Assembly (NCBI GenBank): GCA_023228445.1 | Contig: JALOBD010000041.1 | Location: forward strand, 1-14,831 | Source: Sphaerochaeta sp. | GTDB lineage: Bacteria > Spirochaetota > Spirochaetia > Sphaerochaetales > Sphaerochaetaceae | Reading direction: 5' to 3' | DNA length: 14,831 nucleotides | Part shown: positions 6,713 to 14,393 of the stretch, one piece after another | How positions within the stretch are numbered: position 1 is the stretch's first letter | Layout of the letters: every line of letters starts with the position of its first letter | The notes under the pieces: model-generated | Databases searched by the model: none | Seen by the model: the letters and a program-made list of their open reading frames with translations, nothing else | What the model was told of the DNA's origin: nothing | Program-made: the position numbers and the translations under genes

Positions 6713-8140
6713 CTACGGGGTAAAGACCTTCACCTTCTGCAGGCTTCTGATCAGATCCCGCCCCTCCTGAAGGCTCTCGATCCCTCCGGTAGCCCACGCC
6801 TGGATCATCAGGTTGCCGAGTGCAGTGGCCTCTGAGGGCCCTGCGTAGACGGTCATGCCGGTCTCGGTTGCCGTCCACTGGTCGAGGATCTCATTCTTAC
6901 AGCCCCCACCGATGATGTAGAGGGAGTCGAAGGTGCTCCCGATGACCTTCTGCAGGTCATCGATGGCCGCTTTGTACGCCCGGGCCAGACCTCGGTAGAT
7001 GGCCACCATGTACTGACCCTTGGAAACCGGTATTGGTTGGCCGTTCTCCTCACACCACGCCTTGACGCGGTCGACCATCAGGTTGTCATGGGCGTTGGGT
7101 TTGAGGAAGACCAGGTCATTGACGTCGATATACCCTGGGTAGGTACTCTCCCTGACCGTCTCTTCATCAAGCTCCTTCCAAGAGATCTTCACCCCCTCTT
7201 CATGCTCCCAGTAGCGTACGCACTCCTGTTGGATCCACATGCCCATGATGTTCTTCAGAAAGCGGATGTTGCCGCTGGCTGCCACCTCGTTGGTAAACCC
7301 ACTCTCCATGGCTTGTACGCTGGCCAATGGGGCGGGCAGTTCGACGCCGAGCAACGACCACGTGCCGCTGGAGATGTAGAGCGGCATCTCGCCTTCGGCA
7401 GCAGGAACTGCAGCGACGGCACTGGCCGTGTCGTGTGCCCCGCTTGCGATGACCAAGACCTCCTGGGGAGCACCCACTTGGTGGGCGACCGCATCGGTGA
7501 GCGGGCCGAGGACCGTACCGCTGTCGACGATGGGGCCGAAGAGCGATCGGTCGAAACCCATCTCATCGATGATCTGCCACGCCCAGTCCCCGGTACGGGG
7601 ATCGTAGAGCTGGGTCGTCGATGCATGGGTACGCTCGTTCTTCATTACACCGGTGAGCCAGTACGCCAAGAGGTCGGGTATAGCAAGGTAATGGCGGGCA
7701 GCGGCGAAGGCCTGGGGGCGATCGCGCTGCATGGCGGCAAGCTGGAAGAGGGTATTGAAGGGCTGGAAGGCGATGCCCGTCTTCTCATAGATACGCTTTT
7801 TGCCCCCCAGTTTTCCACTCACGTACTCGATCATGGAATCGGTGCGGCTATCGCGGTAGTGATAGCAGAGCGACACCAGCGCGCCCCTTTGGTCGACAAG
7901 CACATAGTCCACTCCCCAGGTATCGATCCCGATCGAGACGATTTGGCCGGGGTATTGAGTAAACGCCTTCTTCAACCCCACCTTGATCTGTCGAAAGAGA
8001 CTTTGGATATCCCAATAGAACTCACCGAGAAGCTGGTCGTTCTCCGTGACAAATCGGTGGACGACCTCAAACTCCTTCAGGTCTCCTACCAGGACCCTCC
8101 CGTTGGAGGCTCCCAGGTCGATGGCTATGTGCTTCTTCAT
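6713..8140 (-). CDS. rhaB: Rhamnulokinase-family FGGY carbohydrate kinase
   Basis: A 475-residue FGGY kinase that transfers the ATP phosphate to O1 of a ketose, classically L-rhamnulose. Rhamnulokinase hallmarks are IDLGASNGRV at 7-16, GIDTWGVDYVLVD at 71-83, the catalytic base Asp237 in SGAHDT, ISSGTWSLLG at 256-265, NIMGMWIQQECVR at 297-309, and the late IIGGGCKNE and GPSEATALGN stretches. Length is normal. The ATG at 8140 follows AGGAG (complement of 8147-8151) by 6 nt and starts 3 bp after the stop of the SorE-like gene, so it is the last gene of that operon. Rhamnose isomerase and rhamnulose-1-phosphate aldolase are not in the window, and the partners are unusual for rhamnose catabolism, so the true substrate could be another ketose of similar configuration. 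Confidence 0.92.
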   Translation of the reverse strand: MKKHIAIDLGASNGRVLVGDLKEFEVVHRFVTENDQLLGEFYWDIQSLFRQIKVGLKKAFTQYPGQIVSIGIDTWGVDYVLVDQRGALVSLCYHYRDSRTDSMIEYVSGKLGGKKRIYEKTGIAFQPFNTLFQLAAMQRDRPQAFAAARHYLAIPDLLAYWLTGVMKNERTHASTTQLYDPRTGDWAWQIIDEMGFDRSLFGPIVDSGTVLGPLTDAVAHQVGAPQEVLVIASGAHDTASAVAAVPAAEGEMPLYISSGTWSLLGVELPAPLASVQAMESGFTNEVAASGNIRFLKNIMGMWIQQECVRYWEHEEGVKISWKELDEETVRESTYPGYIDVNDLVFLKPNAHDNLMVDRVKAWCEENGQPIPVSKGQYMVAIYRGLARAYKAAIDDLQKVIGSTFDSLYIIGGGCKNEILDQWTATETGMTVYAGPSEATALGNLMIQAWATGGIESLQEGRDLIRSLQKVKVFTP

Positions 8141-8143
8141 TTC

Positions 8144-9418
8144 CTACTCCTTGATTCGTTCTTTACAGTGGTCCAAGAGGTACGCCTCAGCCTCGGCGCT
8201 CCACAGTCCGCCGTGCTTCTCCACCAATTGGGCCAGCTCGCTGTAGACCGGGTTCTCCTTTCCCTTCTCGGCCAGATCGGTGAGTGCCACCAGGGGAAAG
8301 TCAAGGTGGGTGTAGATCATCTTCTTCGAACCGGGGATGTTGGGCAAGTTGTAGACCGTCTCGGCAACGGAGGAGATACCTCCGATGTGGGTCACCAGCC
8401 CCGCCGGGTTGATCAACCCCTGCTCCATCAAGGTCAGCGACTCACGGATATCATCGGTGTTGCCGCCACTGGTTCCCACAATGTGGGTCGAGGCGTAGTG
8501 GACGTTGTAGAAGTTCAGGCTTGCGCTGAAGTCGGTGCGTTCAGGTCCGGCAAAGAAGTTGAGACACCCATCCTTGGCCAAGATCGCATCGGCCTGTTCG
8601 ATGAGCGCCCGCACCGGTGCCATGACCAGGACGTCGTTGTACCCCTGACCACCGGAGAGCTCCATCAAGGCAGTGACCGGATCGGCGCACTCCTTGGTGT
8701 TGAGGTAGGTGAGCTCGACACCATTCTGCTGTGCATGCTCGACCGTATAGAGGATGGCAGCGCGATCGAGGCGCGCCTGGTCGATGTCGGTGACGACGAT
8801 CCGCCGGGCCCTGCGGTCGGGGTTGTTGATCGCATAGTCGATGGCCGCAAGACCCATCGGGCCGACACCAGCGAGGATCGCCATGGTGCCACCCTCGACG
8901 ATGCCCATGTGGTGCACGTAACTGCCACCGGTGGTGTGGTACATGGCGTGAAAGGTTCCCACCACACAGCTGACCGGCTCGGCGAGCGAGCCGAGGAAGT
9001 ACCCTTGGCCGTAGTAGGGCAAGAGCGCATCGACCTCCATCACCTCCTGCGGGATGATGATGTAGGTGGCGTTGCCTCCGATGAACTGGTAGGAGTAACC
9101 GGGAGCATCGAGGCTACCCTTGTAGTTGAGCGCCGGCTGGATGGTGAACTTCATCCCCACTTCAAACTTCTCCTGCCACTTCGCTCCCACCTCGACGATC
9201 TCGCCACAGAACTCGTGGCCGAGGATGATCGGGTTCTTGTCCACATCCTTGGGGATGCGCTTGTGCGCAGCACCCTGCTGCACCGCCTTGTGGTCGCTCA
9301 TGCAGATTGAATTGGTCACCACCCTCGCCAGAATCTCATCATCCTTGATCTTGGGGAGCTCGAACTCCTCAAGCCGCAAATCATTGGCTCCGTAGAGCCG
9401 TACTGCACGTGTCTTCAT
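8144..9418 (-). CDS. SorE-like zinc dehydrogenase (L-sorbose-1-phosphate reductase type)
   Basis: A 424-residue MDR protein that resembles SorE, which reduces L-sorbose 1-phosphate to D-glucitol 6-phosphate. Shared marks are the MKTRAVRLYGANDLRLEEFELP start, IQPALNYKG at 93-101, PGYSYQFIGG, LAEPVSCVVG at 145-154, GPMGLAAIDYAI, and NFYNVHYASTHIVGTSGGNTDD. Catalytic-zinc residues are Cys39, His68/Glu69 and Glu147. The structural-zinc cysteine lobe is absent, as in SorE. The nucleotide loop AGVGPMG at 183-189 is followed by Asp211, favouring NAD(H). The ATG at 9418 has AGGAG (complement of 9426-9430) overlapping the stop of the SDR gene. Lying between an SrlD-like SDR and a ketose kinase, it probably reduces the ketose 1-phosphate made by the kinase. 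The exact substrate is not shown by sequence. Confidence 0.88.
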   Translation of the reverse strand: MKTRAVRLYGANDLRLEEFELPKIKDDEILARVVTNSICMSDHKAVQQGAAHKRIPKDVDKNPIILGHEFCGEIVEVGAKWQEKFEVGMKFTIQPALNYKGSLDAPGYSYQFIGGNATYIIIPQEVMEVDALLPYYGQGYFLGSLAEPVSCVVGTFHAMYHTTGGSYVHHMGIVEGGTMAILAGVGPMGLAAIDYAINNPDRRARRIVVTDIDQARLDRAAILYTVEHAQQNGVELTYLNTKECADPVTALMELSGGQGYNDVLVMAPVRALIEQADAILAKDGCLNFFAGPERTDFSASLNFYNVHYASTHIVGTSGGNTDDIRESLTLMEQGLINPAGLVTHIGGISSVAETVYNLPNIPGSKKMIYTHLDFPLVALTDLAEKGKENPVYSELAQLVEKHGGLWSAEAEAYLLDHCKERIKE

Positions 9419-9428
9419 CGATATTCTC

Positions 9429-10589
9429 CTAGTTGAGCATCACCTGGCCACCGGTCACCGGGACCGCCTGTCCAGTCTCATACGTCTGTTCGACTATGTA
9501 GAGGATTGCCTTCATGACATCGAGGGTGGTACACCCGCGACCCATGGGCACCTTTGATTCATAGGCCCGTCTCACATCGTGTACCGTCTCTGCCCCCTTC
9601 ACCTTCCCGGCAGCCAGATACTGGACGAACAACCCCTTCTCAGGGTCGGACCAGAGTGGACCGTCAAGGAAGTTTCCAGGGCAGACAGCATTGACTTTTA
9701 TATTATCCTCGATCAACTCGAGGGCGAAGGACTGGGTGAGCCCGATGGTGCCGAACTTTGCTCCGGCATAGGCTCCGTTCTTGTTCGAACCCTCCAGCCC
9801 GCTCTTGCTCGAGATAGTGATGATATCACTGTAATATGATTTGGAGGGCAGGTTCTGCAGTGCCATCACCGGTGAGGCAACCTTGGTGCAGATGAAGAAG
9901 CCGGTGTAGTCGACGTCGGTGACGAACTGGAAGTCCTTCAGACTCATCGTCTTCACCGATCCGCTGCGCAAGACACCGGCGTTTGAGATGAAAAGATCCA
10001 CCCCACCGCACTCGTCCACCACCTGTGCCATCATCGCCGCTACCGATGCTTCATCGGTGACGTTGACCTTCACCGGCTTTGCCACCGTGATGCACGCCTC
10101 ATAGTTCAGCTCGTCACACAGCGCCGTGGCCCCCGCCTCATTCATGTCGGCGACCCAGACGAAGGCGCCGTGTTCGATCAGCGAGCGAACCATCCCCTCG
10201 CCAAAGCCCTGCGCCCCACCGGTGACAATGACGATGCTGTCGCGCACCACATCATCGCGGGTGAAGGAGGGTTCGAGGCCGACAACCATGCTCACCCCCT
10301 CAGCACGTACCGCCTCATCGTAGTTGGTCCCCAGGCCGAACTGCAGTGATGGCTCATCAAAGCCGATGACCGCCGGCCAGAGGCGGTGGACCTTGGTGTA
10401 CTCCTCAAGGCGGCTCGTCCATCTGGTGACCATCTCCTCGATACTGTCGCCCTCCCGGACGACCCCGAGGTTCAGATCCGCCGTCCTTGCCTCCGTCCGA
10501 TGGACGATCAGGCCCCTCTTTCCGTCGAAGGTGAGCCCCCGTAGCAGCGGGGCGATCTCGTAGGCCAATTGTGCGCTGAATACACTCAT
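9429..10589 (-). CDS. SrlD-like SDR (sorbitol-6-phosphate 2-dehydrogenase type) with extra N-terminal domain
   Basis: A 386-residue protein. Residues from about 117 to 386 are a classical SDR: TGGAQGFG at 123-130, Asp148 selecting NAD(H), NAG at 203-205, catalytic Ser261, Tyr274 and Lys278. The region SKSG...AGAKFGTIGLTQSFALEL, the SKVPMGRGC loop and the VTGGQVM end closely follow SrlD/GutD, which oxidises D-glucitol 6-phosphate to D-fructose 6-phosphate. Residues 1 to about 115 are an extension absent from SrlD that I do not recognise. The start is supported by GAGGAG (complement of 10595-10600) 5 nt upstream and an ATGA overlap with the PHP gene. Next to a SorE-like reductase it recreates the two-step L-sorbose 1-phosphate to fructose 6-phosphate logic. 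The substrate is inferred. Confidence 0.88.
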   Translation of the reverse strand: MSVFSAQLAYEIAPLLRGLTFDGKRGLIVHRTEARTADLNLGVVREGDSIEEMVTRWTSRLEEYTKVHRLWPAVIGFDEPSLQFGLGTNYDEAVRAEGVSMVVGLEPSFTRDDVVRDSIVIVTGGAQGFGEGMVRSLIEHGAFVWVADMNEAGATALCDELNYEACITVAKPVKVNVTDEASVAAMMAQVVDECGGVDLFISNAGVLRSGSVKTMSLKDFQFVTDVDYTGFFICTKVASPVMALQNLPSKSYYSDIITISSKSGLEGSNKNGAYAGAKFGTIGLTQSFALELIEDNIKVNAVCPGNFLDGPLWSDPEKGLFVQYLAAGKVKGAETVHDVRRAYESKVPMGRGCTTLDVMKAILYIVEQTYETGQAVPVTGGQVMLN

Positions 10590-11917
10590 ACCAACTCCTC
10601 AAATACAGTGACGATTGTGTGCGGATCTGTTGGGTCCATCGCTCTACCCACCTGTGCGTAGAGTGCGATCCGGTCGGAAAGACTCTTGCTGGCAACGGGG
10701 TTGCCAGAGCTGAAGAGCCCCCACTCCTCGTCATGGCTGCTGAGCTTCTCATGGGCCACCAACGCCCAGGCTGCATCGATGAGGTGGTGCGCCTCAGGCT
10801 CCAACAGCTCACGGCAATTCATCGACTGGCGGCTACTGTTGATATCCACCCCGCTGATCTCCATCAAGCCACGCGTTTGGGCAAGTGCCTGGAGGCGGGC
10901 CATCTGAGCCTTGGTGTTGCGCGGTGGCATATAGGTGACCGCCCGAAAGCCGATGTCGACGAGCAGGTCGAGCAGCTCTTCAAGAAATGCATCCTCAAAG
11001 TGCTCCGCCTTCTTGTCCCCCGTGGGGCTTTCGGCCACATCCCCGAGGTAGGCGTAGGCAGCGATGGCACCGATTCGGTTGGCAAAGGCCACCGCCTCGC
11101 GCACATCGATGCACTCCTCTCTGCTCGGCTGGATGAAGAAGCGGTCGAGGAAGCTGCCCTTATAGACCCCCAAGAGGTCGTAGACGTAGTGGGGGTTCTC
11201 CTCATCGAGCAAAAGCTCCTCGATCTTGGGTGGGAGCGCGATGGCGAGGGTCTGCGTCAGGAAGGTGACGAGCGCTTCACCTTTGCCGTACATCTCGATG
11301 GTTTGTTTGGCCATCGCACAGAGGATGTGCCGCTCAGTGACCGATCCGCCATCATCGTGGCGTGAGAGGGGCAGCACATCACGGTCGAAGTCCAGGTCGA
11401 ACCCCCACTGGCCGACGAGGGCCATCAACGCCTCGACCTGGGCCCGGTTGCGCAGGTTGCGCACCCTGTTGATCGGAGCGAGAAAAGCCTTGGCCTGCTC
11501 GATGTGCTGCGATGGCACCCCATGGATGCAGATGTAGACGATACCCTCGCTGTCGGGGTTGTTGATCTTCTTCTGTCCAAGCGGGGTATCCAAAAAACTC
11601 ACCCGAATCTCAAAGCCCACCGTCGTGGCGATGCCGATGAGGCGTCCCGCCTCCATCATCTCCCTGGCCGCCCCGATGGAGTCGTGGTCAACCGAACCGA
11701 CGATGCCCAGGCCGGCCTTGTAGGCCGCCCAGGCCGCAGCGGCCGGCTCGTATGGGCTGAAGGAGTAGGTGGTGTGCACGTGGTTGTTCACCTCCTCGCT
11801 GGCCACCCGTTCAACCTTGCCCGCACGGGCAAGGTTACCGAGCGCTTCGGCAGCCTTGAGGCGCACCTCGAGCGAACGATCGTTGATCTCCGCTTCCCAG
11901 CATTCGATGGTATTCAC
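10586..11917 (-). CDS. PHP-domain metal-dependent hydrolase/phosphoesterase
   Basis: A 443-residue protein with the PHP metal-site pattern: His46-x-His48 (NNHVHTTYSFSPY), Asp77-His78-Asp79 (VDHDS), Glu103 (GFEIRV), His197 (TERHIL) and Asp358 (GVDINSS). PHP proteins bind two or three metals and include histidinol-phosphate phosphatase, nucleotide 3'-phosphatases and cyclic-phosphate phosphodiesterases. The roughly 40-residue leading helix and the long insert between 105 and 350 make this larger than the small phosphatases. The start is a GTG at 11917, directly after the E1 stop, preceded by AAGGGGGG (complement of 11923-11930); no other good start lies before the HxH motif. It overlaps the SDR gene by 4 bp. 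The operon context suggests a phosphorylated sugar intermediate or by-product as substrate, but this is unproven. Confidence 0.85.
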   Translation of the reverse strand: MNTIECWEAEINDRSLEVRLKAAEALGNLARAGKVERVASEEVNNHVHTTYSFSPYEPAAAAWAAYKAGLGIVGSVDHDSIGAAREMMEAGRLIGIATTVGFEIRVSFLDTPLGQKKINNPDSEGIVYICIHGVPSQHIEQAKAFLAPINRVRNLRNRAQVEALMALVGQWGFDLDFDRDVLPLSRHDDGGSVTERHILCAMAKQTIEMYGKGEALVTFLTQTLAIALPPKIEELLLDEENPHYVYDLLGVYKGSFLDRFFIQPSREECIDVREAVAFANRIGAIAAYAYLGDVAESPTGDKKAEHFEDAFLEELLDLLVDIGFRAVTYMPPRNTKAQMARLQALAQTRGLMEISGVDINSSRQSMNCRELLEPEAHHLIDAAWALVAHEKLSSHDEEWGLFSSGNPVASKSLSDRIALYAQVGRAMDPTDPHTIVTVFEELV

Positions 11918-14371
11918 CTAGACCCCCCTTGCACTGGTGCGCAAAAACTCACCATCGGTGTAGTTCTGGCTGGGCACATACCCCTCAAGGGGCAGGATCT
12001 GCTCATGGATCGCATCGACGACGCTTGCCGCCTGGGCGAAGAAGAGCTGCTCCATCTCAGCCGGTGGGGTAATCCAGTTCTTTGAACCCACCACGACGAT
12101 CGGGCCGTCGAGGGAGTCGAACGCAAGGCGGGTGAGATTGCTGGCCACGGTATGCAGGTAGCTTCCCCGCTCCGAGGCATCGGTGACCATGACACAGCGC
12201 CCGGTCTTCTTCACGCTCTCGATGAGCGTCTCGTACTTGAGCGGGTTGATCCACCTCAAATCGATGACCTCGGCTGAGATGCCATGCCCAGATAAGAGAT
12301 CTGCTGCTTTCATTGCGGTGTACAGCGATGGCCCGAGCGTAACAAGGGTGATGTCGCTTCCCACCCGCTTGACGGAGGGCTCACCTTCGGGGACCTCGTA
12401 ATAGCCTTCAGGTACCCCGCCCTTCTCAAACTGCTCTCCGATGCCGTAGAGCTTCTGGCTCTCGAAGAAGACCACCGGGTCGGTGCCCCGCAGCGCGTAG
12501 TTGAGCATCCCCTTCACATCGTATGGGGTTGCCGGATACATCGCCTTGAGACCGGGTACCAAAGCGACCATGCCGGTCCACTCCTGGGAGTGCTGGGCCC
12601 CGTACTTGTTGCCCACCGAGACGCGCAGAACCAACGGCATCTTCAACACGCCGGCACTCATCGCCTGCCACTTGGGCATCTGGTTGAAGACCTCGTCGCC
12701 TGCACAGCCGAGGAAGTCACAGTACATCAGCTCGACCACCGCCCGTCCACCGGCCATGGCGTAGCCGACACCGCTGCCGACGATGGCACTCTCACTGATC
12801 GGAGAGTTGAAGAACCGTGAAGGCGGAAGCAATTCGGTCAAGCCACGGTAGCAGGCAAACGCCCCACCCCAGTCACGATGGTCCTCCCCGTAGGCGACCA
12901 TCGTCGGATCGATGGTGAAACGGTGGGCCATGGCCTCGAAGACCGCATCACGGTACTGGTATTGGCGGGCTGCAGGATACTCCTTGCCGTTCTCATCGTA
13001 CGCATAGCGGTTACGCTTGGCGATCTGCTGGACGCGGGGGTTCTCCTCAAGGCTCTGCAACAGTGCAGGCTTGGCGTCATCGAACTTCTCCACCGAACCA
13101 TTGGAGAACATCACATGCTCGATGAAGGGACCATCGGCCATCGCGCTGATGGTACTGTCGACAGTGATCTCGAAGGTCTTGAACATCTTCTCCTCGAGGA
13201 TAGCATCAAACTCATCGAGCTCGCCCTGGCTGACCAGCTTGTTCTCCATCAGATAGGCACCGTAGGCAACAATCGGGTCTTGGGCGTGGAACGCGTCGAC
13301 CTCCTCCTTGGTGCGATAGGTCATCGCATCGCTGGGGCTGTGGCCGCTGTATCGATAGGTCAGTGTGTCCATGAACGCCGGCCCCTCGCCTGCCTCAAGC
13401 AGCTTCTTCTTGCGCCTAGTCGCTTCGGCTACCGCCAAGGGGTTGAATCCATCGACGCGCTCGGTATGCATCGAGTGCTCGTTGATGCCCGCGCCCACGC
13501 GGGCGGCCACCTGGTAGCCCATCGTCTCACCGATGGGCTGGCCCCCCATGGCGTAGAGGTTGTCAAAGCAGTTGAGCATGAAGGGCGGATAGCCGGGGTT
13601 GTCATCCCACAGTGTCTTGTACTGGTCCATCGAAGAGAGGACGAGTCCCTCATAGACCGGTCCGCGAGCCAAGGCACCGTCGCCGATGTTGGCGATGACG
13701 ATGCCGGGTTTCCGGTTGATCTTCTTGTAGAGCGCCGCACCCACCGCGATGGTTGCCGATCCTCCGACGATGGCGTTGTTGGGCATCGAGCCGAAGGGGT
13801 GGAAGAAGGTGTGCATCGAGCCACCGAGGCCAGCATTGAAGCCGTTCTTCTTGGCATAGATCTCAGCAAGCGCGCCATAGAGCACGAAGTTCTCGGCCAG
13901 ATCGCGGACACTCTTGCCCCCCACGTGCTTCTCGACCACCGCATAGGTGGCCCCACCCATGTAGGAGCTCATGATCCTGGTCAGCTCATCGTCGCTGAGC
14001 TGCACGATGGCGCTCATGCTCTTGGCGAGGATCTCGCCGTGGCTGCGGTGGGAGCCGAAGATCTGGTCATCGACGGTGAGGGCCATCGCTTGACCGACGG
14101 CAGCGCTCTCCTGACCGGCGGAGAGGTGGGCCGGGCCGAGGTGGTTATAGGAGATGCCCTTATAAGTGCCCTCCTTCTTGATGGTGTCCAGCATCATCTC
14201 GAACTTGCGGATCAGCAGCATATCGTAGTAGGCACGCACCAAGCGCTCTTTGCCCCACGCCTTCACCTCAGCTTTGATGTTCGCCTCATACTGGTTCACC
14301 GGAATCGGTGGCAGCTCGATGGCCTGTTTCTCTCTGATCGTCTTGGGATCGAATGGTAGGTTCTTTGACAT
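11918..14371 (-). CDS. Fused E1 alpha-beta thiamine-diphosphate dehydrogenase (2-oxoacid/acetoin dehydrogenase type)
   Basis: An 817-residue fusion of the two E1 subunits. Residues from about 40 to 400 are the alpha part: GSHRSHGE at 106-113, the ThDP/Mg site from GDG at 230-232 to Asn271, and the phosphorylation-loop-like YRYSGHSPSDAMTYR. Residues from about 470 to 800 are the beta part: YGEDHRDWGGAF, ISESAIVGSGVGYAMAGGRAVVE with Glu527, AQHSQE with catalytic-type His594, PGLKAMYPATPYDVKGML, and LRWINPL. Such enzymes use ThDP to decarboxylate a 2-oxoacid or, in acetoin dehydrogenase, cleave a ketol, passing the acyl group to lipoyl-E2. The loop between GDG and Asn271 is about ten residues longer than usual. 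The start at 14371 has AAGGAG 6 nt upstream. E3 lies 22 bp upstream; no E2 is visible here. The donor substrate cannot be read from sequence. Confidence 0.9.
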   Translation of the reverse strand: MSKNLPFDPKTIREKQAIELPPIPVNQYEANIKAEVKAWGKERLVRAYYDMLLIRKFEMMLDTIKKEGTYKGISYNHLGPAHLSAGQESAAVGQAMALTVDDQIFGSHRSHGEILAKSMSAIVQLSDDELTRIMSSYMGGATYAVVEKHVGGKSVRDLAENFVLYGALAEIYAKKNGFNAGLGGSMHTFFHPFGSMPNNAIVGGSATIAVGAALYKKINRKPGIVIANIGDGALARGPVYEGLVLSSMDQYKTLWDDNPGYPPFMLNCFDNLYAMGGQPIGETMGYQVAARVGAGINEHSMHTERVDGFNPLAVAEATRRKKKLLEAGEGPAFMDTLTYRYSGHSPSDAMTYRTKEEVDAFHAQDPIVAYGAYLMENKLVSQGELDEFDAILEEKMFKTFEITVDSTISAMADGPFIEHVMFSNGSVEKFDDAKPALLQSLEENPRVQQIAKRNRYAYDENGKEYPAARQYQYRDAVFEAMAHRFTIDPTMVAYGEDHRDWGGAFACYRGLTELLPPSRFFNSPISESAIVGSGVGYAMAGGRAVVELMYCDFLGCAGDEVFNQMPKWQAMSAGVLKMPLVLRVSVGNKYGAQHSQEWTGMVALVPGLKAMYPATPYDVKGMLNYALRGTDPVVFFESQKLYGIGEQFEKGGVPEGYYEVPEGEPSVKRVGSDITLVTLGPSLYTAMKAADLLSGHGISAEVIDLRWINPLKYETLIESVKKTGRCVMVTDASERGSYLHTVASNLTRLAFDSLDGPIVVVGSKNWITPPAEMEQLFFAQAASVVDAIHEQILPLEGYVPSQNYTDGEFLRTSARGV

Positions 14372-14393
14372 ATATGGCTCCTTCTCTGGGTAT

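Noticed and set aside
6707..6716. Palindrome GTAGCGCTAC at the kinase stop as a terminator
   Set aside because: The arms are only 5 bp with no loop and no following T tract; it is most likely incidental.
7037..9310. A 757-codon + strand open frame antisense to the kinase and SorE-like genes
   Set aside because: It is in codon-aligned antisense phase with both genes, where stops arise only opposite TTA, CTA and TCA codons. Those are rare in this GC-rich DNA, so a long shadow frame is expected. The antisense product has no recognisable family, and both - strand genes have full motif sets.
12878..14359. A 493-codon + strand open frame antisense to the E1 gene
   Set aside because: Same codon-aligned antisense artefact; the E1 protein on the - strand is unambiguous.
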